From Syntrophorhabdaceae bacterium PtaU1.Bin034 (GTDB taxonomy: Bacteria; Desulfobacterota_G; Syntrophorhabdia; Syntrophorhabdales; WCHB1-27), in contig MVRP01000075.1 in assembly GCA_002067405.1 (NCBI GenBank), forward strand, positions 1-17,782: 17,782 bases of DNA. The letters are read 5' to 3'. The notes beneath the pieces are model-generated. The model did no database searches. It was not told where the DNA came from and saw nothing but the letters and a program-made list of their open reading frames with translations. Numbering within the stretch: position 1 is the stretch's first letter; each line of letters opens with the position of its first letter. The position numbers and the translations under genes are program-made. Below are positions 13,357-17,782 of this stretch, in pieces.

Positions 13357-14937
13357 ATGTCTTTTTCACGAGTGAACAGCTCAAGTGCAACCCTCACCAA
13401 GAACAGGACCGAGGATTCGATAACGTCCGCTTCGGGCATGTGCGTGACATGTGTCGACGGTTGCATCGGTATGTGCGAGATAGGGAAGTCAGCGTACCGC
13501 GGCCATGAGGTAATATATCCACAACCCTTTGGCGTCATCACTACTGCGGCGGAAAAGAAGTATCCCGTTGACTATTCGCACTTCAACATAATGGGCACCG
13601 CAGCGGGCGCCCATGGCATCGAAATGGATAGCGACAAGGCCATTTTCCCGGCCGTTGATCTCGAGGTGCACATAGGAAATGACGGAGGGCTGAAGTTTCG
13701 CTATCCCTGGATTATTTCGGGCATAGGTTCCACCAATATCGCCAAGAACAACTGGGAAGGGCTTGCAATAGGTTCCGCGATGTCGGGGACGGGTCTCACC
13801 ATCGGCGAGAATGTTGTGGGAATGGATCCCGGAGCCGTCTTCAAGGACGGCAGGATCGTTGACACGGTGGACTTGAAACGCCGGGTGAAACTGTACAAGG
13901 ACTACCAGCATGGCGGTTATGGCGCGATAATCGTTCAGGCAAACGTCGAAGACGGCCGTTTGAAGGTGCAGGAATATGCCATCGAAAAGCTCGGCGTTGA
14001 ATGTGTCGAGCTCAAGTGGGGCCAGGGTGCAAAGGATATCGGAGGCGAGGTAAAGATAAAAGATCTGAAAAAGGCACAGATGCTCCACGAACGTGGTTAT
14101 ATCGTGCTGCCGGATCCGACCGATCGCAACGTGATAAAGGCTTTCCAGATGGGGGCGTTCAAGGAATTCGAGAGGCATTCGCGGGTGGGAATGGTAACGG
14201 AAGAATCATTCGCTGCGACAATAGATGGTCTCCGTAAGGCGGGCGCAAAATATATCTTCCTCAAGACGGGGGCCTACCGCCCTGCTGATCTGGCGCGGGC
14301 GATTTCATTCTCATCCAAATACAAGCTGGACCTTCTGACTGTGGACGCCGCCGGTGGCGGCACAGGAATGAGTCCGTGGCGGATGATGAATGAATGGGGC
14401 GTACCGCCTGTCGAACTTCATTCCCTCGTATATCAGTACGCGAAGCGGCTCTCCGACAACAACAGGCACCTGCCGGCAATTGCGATCAATGGCGGGTTTT
14501 CGTTCGAGGACCAGATATTCAAGGGTCTTGCTATGGGCGCACCGTTCGTAAAGATGGTGGGAATGGCCCGCGCGCCGATAGCGGCGGCCATGGTGGGGAA
14601 GACGATAGGACTGTCTATCGCGGCGCAGCAGGTTCCTGTCTACATAGAGCGATTCGGTAACACTAAGGACGAAATCTTTGTGACCGCAAGCTCTCTGCGC
14701 CAGGAGTTGGGCAGCGAAGTATTCGACAAGCTGCCGACCGGTGCGCTCGGGCTATACACTTACTATGAGCGATTGGCACAGGGACTCCGCCAACTCATGG
14801 CAGGGAGCAGGAAATTTGCTCTGGAATACCTCTCACGAAACGATCTTGCTGCATTGACGCGGGAGGCGGCGGAGATCAGCAATATCCAGTACATTATGGA
14901 CATCGACAAATCCGAGGTTGACAACATCCTGTGCTGA
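13357..14937 (+). CDS. GltB-type FMN-binding glutamate synthase-like protein
   Basis: 526 residues, ATG 13357 after AAAGGAG. The body is a glutamate-synthase FMN-domain TIM barrel: YPWIISGIGSTNIAKNNWEG near 116, KWGQGAKDIGGEVK near 222, DAAGGGTGMSPW at 330 and NGGFSFEDQIFKGLAMGA in the phosphate-binding region. The N-terminal glutamine amidotransferase domain of bacterial GltB and the C-terminal beta-helix domain are absent, as in archaeal-type GltB2. The 3Fe-4S motif (CHxNxCPxGV) expected after the phosphate-binding loop is also missing. Instead residues 29-40 have C-x2-C-x3-C-x3-C (CVTCVDGCIGMC), a candidate [4Fe-4S] site. Glutamate synthesis is therefore doubtful. It more likely acts as an FMN redox subunit of the complex encoded upstream. 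It is the last gene of the operon. Confidence 0.85.
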   Translation: MSFSRVNSSSATLTKNRTEDSITSASGMCVTCVDGCIGMCEIGKSAYRGHEVIYPQPFGVITTAAEKKYPVDYSHFNIMGTAAGAHGIEMDSDKAIFPAVDLEVHIGNDGGLKFRYPWIISGIGSTNIAKNNWEGLAIGSAMSGTGLTIGENVVGMDPGAVFKDGRIVDTVDLKRRVKLYKDYQHGGYGAIIVQANVEDGRLKVQEYAIEKLGVECVELKWGQGAKDIGGEVKIKDLKKAQMLHERGYIVLPDPTDRNVIKAFQMGAFKEFERHSRVGMVTEESFAATIDGLRKAGAKYIFLKTGAYRPADLARAISFSSKYKLDLLTVDAAGGGTGMSPWRMMNEWGVPPVELHSLVYQYAKRLSDNNRHLPAIAINGGFSFEDQIFKGLAMGAPFVKMVGMARAPIAAAMVGKTIGLSIAAQQVPVYIERFGNTKDEIFVTASSLRQELGSEVFDKLPTGALGLYTYYERLAQGLRQLMAGSRKFALEYLSRNDLAALTREAAEISNIQYIMDIDKSEVDNILC

Positions 14938-14974
14938 AAGAGGAGCGTCCGGCTGTTCAAGCCAAGGAAAGAGC

Positions 14975-15015
14975 GTTGACACTTTCATTCCTTGAAAAGG
15001 AACGGGAGTGTCAAC
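14975..15015 (+). terminator. long hairpin after the redox operon
   Basis: GTTGACACT (14975-14983) pairs perfectly with AGTGTCAAC (15007-15015), and TTCCTT (14988-14993) with AAGGAA (14997-15002) around a GAA loop. The four bases between contain one Watson-Crick and two G-U pairs, so as RNA this is a 19-bp stem with one mismatch. It starts 38 bases after the last stop codon. There is no U-run, so it may stabilise the mRNA end or act bidirectionally. Confidence 0.5.
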
Positions 15016-15129
15016 CTTGCGTCAACGGCGCCGTGGTTTCCAGGATGACCTGGCACAACGCGATGCAGCTCGATGATCCCGATCCCAAAATGAAACCCTA
15101 AGAGGTCAAGAAGTTCTGGAGCGATGTTC

Positions 15130-15150
15130 TTTTGCCCGTTAGGGGCAAAA
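15130..15150. repeat. inverted repeat TTTTGCCC-N5-GGGCAAAA
   Basis: A perfect eight-base stem with a five-base loop in the gap between the redox operon and the ankyrin gene. The flanking A and T tracts would allow a weak terminator shape on either strand. Confidence 0.35.
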
Positions 15151-15318
15151 ACGGGGCTTTTCGGGTGCCTAATGAAGATACTTGCTTAAGGGTGTTACTT
15201 TGGGGGGTCACTCTTGCCATGTTGGGAGCAGCATTGAACAAGATGCTCGAACCCGCTGCGGCGTGTATGAACCTCTGACAAAGGGGTTAACCTTGTATAA
15301 TAGCGAAAATCCCCGCTT

Positions 15319-15684
15319 CTAATTATTTTTGCTTTGCCGGGCGACACCAGGAAAGCATTCGAGGAGAATGCTGGTTACTTCGTCCCGGTCGTAGGCACAT
15401 TCAAGTCGTACGGCATGGTCAAAAGGCGTCTCCCCACTGTTATCTCTTGCATTCGGGTCCGCGCCCCTTTCAAGTAATAACCGGACAACATTGACATGCC
15501 CGTGCGCACAGGCGGTATGAAGAGGAGTCCTGCCGTCTTCATTTTTCCCATTGATGTCTGCACCTTCTTCAAGTCCTTCGTCAATGGCCCTGGTTGCCGC
15601 TTCTACATCGCCGTCTCTACCGGCATCGAACAGCCGATACGCGAGATTTTTTTGTGCTCGTTTTAATAGTTCTGTCTTGGTCAT
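15319..15684 (-). CDS. ankyrin-repeat protein
   Basis: 121 residues, ATG 15684 with AGGAGA somewhat far upstream. After a helical N-terminus (LLKRAQKNLAYRLFDAGRDG) there are about three ankyrin repeats: GDVEAATRAIDEGLEEGADI, then the canonical DGRTPLHTACAHGHVNVVRL with LLERGADPNA, and SGETPFDHAVRLECAYDRDE with VTSILLE. Ankyrin repeats mediate protein-protein contacts. No signal peptide is seen, so it is likely cytoplasmic. It is probably the third gene of a minus-strand operon with the two genes above it (59-base gap). Confidence 0.8.
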   Translation of the reverse strand: MTKTELLKRAQKNLAYRLFDAGRDGDVEAATRAIDEGLEEGADINGKNEDGRTPLHTACAHGHVNVVRLLLERGADPNARDNSGETPFDHAVRLECAYDRDEVTSILLECFPGVARQSKNN

Positions 15685-15743
15685 TGTGATGTAATCTCTC
15701 CTTTATTACTGTGATCCAGCCGCGCAATTCTTCTCGCCTTCCG

Positions 15744-15986
15744 TCATCCCCGCCTCCCTGTGCCTCTAATTCCCAGCAGATCTTTAATCCCCTGTTGGAT
15801 CCGGTTGCGTTCGGCCAGGGTTGCTTCACGAACTATCCGGTTAAACTCGTCGTCAAGGATCTTGCCCAGGCGATTTCTGCCATTCTCCGCCACATCTTTC
15901 AAAGAAAGCTGCACGAGATATTCTTCCTCCAATACGATCTTTAACGTTGGGCCTCTGTTTTCGTCGATGATTATCTCAAACGGCAT
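15744..15986 (-). CDS. hypothetical protein (80 aa)
   Basis: A strong AAGGAGG lies seven bases before ATG 15986. The product begins MPFEIIIDENRGPTLKIVLE (beta-strands), followed by a charged amphipathic helix (DDEFNRIVREATLAERNRIQ) and a basic end (GIRGTGRRG). No family is recognised. It sits 25 bases after the FemAB-like gene and 59 before the ankyrin gene on the same strand, so co-transcription is likely. Confidence 0.6.
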   Translation of the reverse strand: MPFEIIIDENRGPTLKIVLEEEYLVQLSLKDVAENGRNRLGKILDDEFNRIVREATLAERNRIQQGIKDLLGIRGTGRRG

Positions 15987-16011
15987 AATTGACCTCCTTC
16001 GTCATGTTCTC

Positions 16012-17091
16012 TTAAACCTTCCCCAGCATCTCCGCATTGCGGAATACCAGATACTCTTCCTTAATAAGGGGATAATCCCATGTTCCACCCCTATGAACAA
16101 TCCTTCCGCCAAACCCTGTCTTAAACCGGTACATTCCGAAGAATGGGTGTTCGAGGTTTGGTGCCGGCGCAACCGCTCCCATGTCATAGGTCAGGCAGCC
16201 CTTCGTCCGGGCAAGGCGGATGGCGGCCCATTGGATGGCGTAGGGCGCCATCATGTTCCGGCTCTGACTGGAGGATGCTCCGAACAGGTACGTTGCCGTC
16301 CTCCCCGAGATGGTGATGATCGCACCTGCCAGCACATTCCTCCCGTGCCTTGCCAGCAGGAAATGGACCTCCGATGAGTCCGGCGTCGAAGCCAGGGCGG
16401 AGTATAGCGCGGAGAAATAGCTGTAACTGCAGGCATCGAATCTGTTGCGTTCCGACGTCTGGCGGTACAGGTCATAGAAAACGGGCAACTCCAGGATGTC
16501 GGAACACACCACCTCTACGCCCCTTCTCCCGGCGAGGCGTATGTTATATCGGGTCTTCGGCTTCATACCCCCGAGGAGCTCTTCTTCGGACTGCGCGAGG
16601 TCGATTACCACGGCATCGGCTACGGTCATGTCGACGGCTGCCTTGCGAAGGTTCCATGACCGCGTGCCGAAGTTCATGCGGACCTCCTGGAGCCTTGGCT
16701 CGGGCCGGATCGAGCCGTCCGGATATCGCTGCTGTTCCGTTCTGCCACCATACTGCGACGGCCAGGGGAGGTCGTACCGGATAAAGGCCAGGTCCTTCCC
16801 GATATGCTTCACGAGGGCTTCAGACAGGTCCTCCAGGAAGGGACCGTATTCTTCAAGATGGGGACCATTCTCCGGACCCTGCTGAACGTAGGCGGCATGT
16901 ATCCCTTTACCCAGATGCCGGGTAAGGATGAGGATGTCCCCATCTACGCCCGAAGCTCTGTAATCGAACGCATGCGTTTTCCAGCCAAGCTGGAGCTTTA
17001 CCTCACTCCAGAACGGGGTCTGGAAGAGAATATCAGTCGGGTAGAGTGACCATGCGTCCTTTGGTTTGACGTTTGTTCGATTTGTTTCCAT
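16012..17091 (-). CDS. FemAB/FemX-like aminoacyltransferase (GNAT fold)
   Basis: 359 residues from ATG 17091. Features typical of the FemABX and related GNAT superfamily: N-terminal ILFQTPFWSEVKLQLGW (recalling the tandem acyltransferase start), DLAFIRYDLPWP, the central MKPKTRYNIRLAGRRGVEV motif followed by FYDLYRQTSERNRF, and C-terminal LAGAIITISGRTATYLFGAS, MMAPYAIQWAAIRLARTKG and YDMGAVAPAPN with FGMYRFKTGFGG. Family members move an amino acid from aminoacyl-tRNA to peptidoglycan precursors or other acceptors; the substrate here is unknown. An open frame extends to 17220, but the extra part contains a strong hairpin. GGAGG lies 14 bases before ATG 17091, rather far. It is the first gene of a probable three-gene operon and divergent from a kinase. 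Confidence 0.85.
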   Translation of the reverse strand: METNRTNVKPKDAWSLYPTDILFQTPFWSEVKLQLGWKTHAFDYRASGVDGDILILTRHLGKGIHAAYVQQGPENGPHLEEYGPFLEDLSEALVKHIGKDLAFIRYDLPWPSQYGGRTEQQRYPDGSIRPEPRLQEVRMNFGTRSWNLRKAAVDMTVADAVVIDLAQSEEELLGGMKPKTRYNIRLAGRRGVEVVCSDILELPVFYDLYRQTSERNRFDACSYSYFSALYSALASTPDSSEVHFLLARHGRNVLAGAIITISGRTATYLFGASSSQSRNMMAPYAIQWAAIRLARTKGCLTYDMGAVAPAPNLEHPFFGMYRFKTGFGGRIVHRGGTWDYPLIKEEYLVFRNAEMLGKV

Positions 17092-17125
17092 TGCACTGAC
17101 ACAACCTCCTGCTGGCGACGTAGGT

Positions 17126-17154
17126 CCGGGAAGGAAGATGGACTTCCTTCCCGG
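17126..17154 (-). promoter_or_regulatory. strong hairpin in the leader of the FemAB-like gene
   Basis: CCGGGAAGGAAG and CTTCCTTCCCGG form a perfect 12-bp stem with a five-base loop, 34 bases upstream of ATG 17091 on the minus strand. There is no U-run. It could be an mRNA control or stability element, an upstream terminator or a protein-binding palindrome. Confidence 0.45.
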
Positions 17155-17281
17155 GAGGCGGGCCGCTCTGCTGTCTTTCCGAACGGATAAAACGACCGCG
17201 ACCCGCCTTGCCATATGCAAACCCGGGGCCAGTCAAGAGTGGCATCGTTCTTGCCTGTCAGGAACGGCGGGCACCTATCTA

Positions 17282-17290
17282 TGTTATAAT
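17282..17290 (+). promoter_or_regulatory. extended -10 promoter of the kinase gene
   Basis: TGTTATAAT is a perfect extended -10 element (TG-N-TATAAT). No good -35 is seen at the right distance, as is common for extended -10 promoters. Predicted transcription starts near 17297, about 22 bases before ATG 17319. Confidence 0.4.
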
Positions 17291-17318
17291 GGAACGGATC
17301 ATTACTCGAGGTCATATC

Positions 17319-17782
17319 ATGGGTTCAAACGGGGTCAAGTCAAAGGTCGTTTTGATGGTGCTGATAGCGGGCACGGTGCCGGTCGTTCTGTTCTCGCTCG
17401 CGGTGTTTGCGATTGATTCAGGTCCCGGGCGCCTGGCGGTCACGGTGGCCTTCGTGCTTCTGATGGCCGCGGGCAGCTATATCACGGCGCGCAGGGTGAT
17501 CGAGCTCCTCCACAGTTCCTATGAGCGGGAAAAGGAACTCGAGATGCAGATCATTAAGAAGGATAAGCTGGCGGCCATCGGCCTTCTGACGGCCGGCATC
17601 GCGCACGAACTCAACACGCCTCTCGCGAGCGCTCTTCTCAATACCCAGATGCTGAAGGAAGACGCCAAAAAGGAATGGCCGGATCGAACACCGGTCCTCG
17701 ATTCCATCGAGGAAGAGATAAAAAGGGCGGGATCGGTCGTCAGAAACATCCTCGATTTCTCTCGCCAGACACAGGTGCAGTC
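17319..17782 (+). CDS. membrane sensor histidine kinase (partial, 3' end beyond window)
   Basis: 154 residues are visible and the frame is open at the window edge. Two hydrophobic segments, about 9-31 (VVLMVLIAGTVPVVLFSLAV) and 39-56 (LAVTVAFVLLMAAGSYIT), make a short membrane hairpin with almost no periplasmic loop, so sensing is probably within the membrane or cytoplasmic. A coiled linker (YEREKELEMQIIKKDKLAAI) leads to the HisKA H-box GLLTAGIAHELNTPLASALL with His97. The ATPase domain lies outside the window. ATG 17319 is preceded by GAGG at seven bases; an in-frame ATG at 17289 lies inside the predicted -10 box and is rejected. A response regulator may follow. Confidence 0.82.
   Translation, partial: MGSNGVKSKVVLMVLIAGTVPVVLFSLAVFAIDSGPGRLAVTVAFVLLMAAGSYITARRVIELLHSSYEREKELEMQIIKKDKLAAIGLLTAGIAHELNTPLASALLNTQMLKEDAKKEWPDRTPVLDSIEEEIKRAGSVVRNILDFSRQTQVQ

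Larger units (their letters stand above)
14931..15278 (+). pseudogene. low-confidence interrupted open frame after the operon
   Basis: From GTG 14931, overlapping the preceding gene's end, one frame runs 56 codons (including CQPCVNGAVVSRMTWHNAMQ) to TAA 15099-15101. The same frame then continues open for another 58 codons (WGVTLAMLGAALNKMLEP) to TGA 15276-15278. I do not recognise either half. The strong hairpin at 14975-15015 lies inside the first half, which argues that it is not coding. Confidence 0.2.

Noticed and set aside
13489..14178. Minus-strand open frame (229 codons) opposite the GltB-like gene
   Set aside because: Antisense shadow of a conserved FMN-domain gene with no family features.
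15275..15301. CTGACA and TATAAT on the plus strand, a possible promoter antisense to the ankyrin gene
   Set aside because: The spacing is only 15 bases and no plus-strand gene follows. Worth RNA-seq but not supported as a feature.
1..17782. CRISPR array, rRNA or tRNA genes, complete insertion sequence
   Set aside because: No regularly spaced direct repeats, cloverleaf-like sequence, rRNA words or transposase with terminal repeats were recognised by eye.

Overview
The window looks like a chromosomal segment of an anaerobic, probably Desulfobacterota-like (syntroph or sulfate-reducer type) bacterium, most likely from an environmental or MAG assembly. I base this on gene content: an iron-sulfur/flavin NAD(P)H oxidoreductase cluster, soluble NtrC-type two-component regulation, good Shine-Dalgarno sites and moderate GC. 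This taxonomic guess is an inference.

Layout. Positions 1-1510 hold a decaying toxin-antitoxin patch. It has an intact ParD-like antitoxin, a RelE/ParE-type toxin whose catalytic C-terminus is knocked out of frame by an apparent 11-bp deletion, an orphan hicB antitoxin with two frame-breaking lesions, and an unrecognised minus-strand gene with a one-base shift. Positions 1616-1771 (minus) encode a 51-residue zinc-ribbon protein with a promoter so close that its mRNA may be leaderless. Positions 1945-2943 (minus) are a second, intact-looking toxin-antitoxin pair: a ribbon-helix-helix type antitoxin and a PIN-domain nuclease, with a near-palindromic operator filling the promoter spacer. Then come a hypothetical protein (minus), about 500 bp without a convincing gene, a MORN-like repeat protein (plus), and a minus-strand operon of an internally deleted AlkA-type DNA glycosylase and a DUF488 protein.

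Positions 5324-14937 form the core. A GAF-like/HisKA soluble sensor kinase overlaps an NtrC-family sigma-54 response regulator. Next is a 258-bp spacer with repeated CCCGGC half-sites, an inverted repeat and a good -24/-12 promoter match. It precedes a five-gene operon: a twin four-cysteine small protein, a NuoE/HydC-like subunit with an added zinc-ribbon tail, a 1074-residue fusion of a NuoF/HydB-like flavoprotein to a GltD/NfnB-like FAD/NAD(P) module, a short NuoG/HoxU-like ferredoxin subunit, and a GltB-type FMN protein that lacks the glutamine amidotransferase and the usual 3Fe-4S cysteines. The natural reading is a cytoplasmic NAD(P)H-dependent multi-flavin complex, possibly an electron-bifurcating transhydrogenase related in concept to NfnAB and Sporomusa-type Stn, under sigma-54 control by the adjacent two-component system. 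It is the best candidate for an undescribed system here. The electron donor and acceptor pairs cannot be read from sequence.

Positions 14938-15318 contain a very strong hairpin and a low-confidence interrupted open frame. Positions 15319-17091 (minus) are a probable three-gene operon: a FemAB/FemX-like aminoacyltransferase, an 80-residue unknown and an ankyrin-repeat protein. Divergently, at 17319, a membrane histidine kinase begins and runs off the window. No rRNA, tRNA, CRISPR array or complete insertion sequence was seen.
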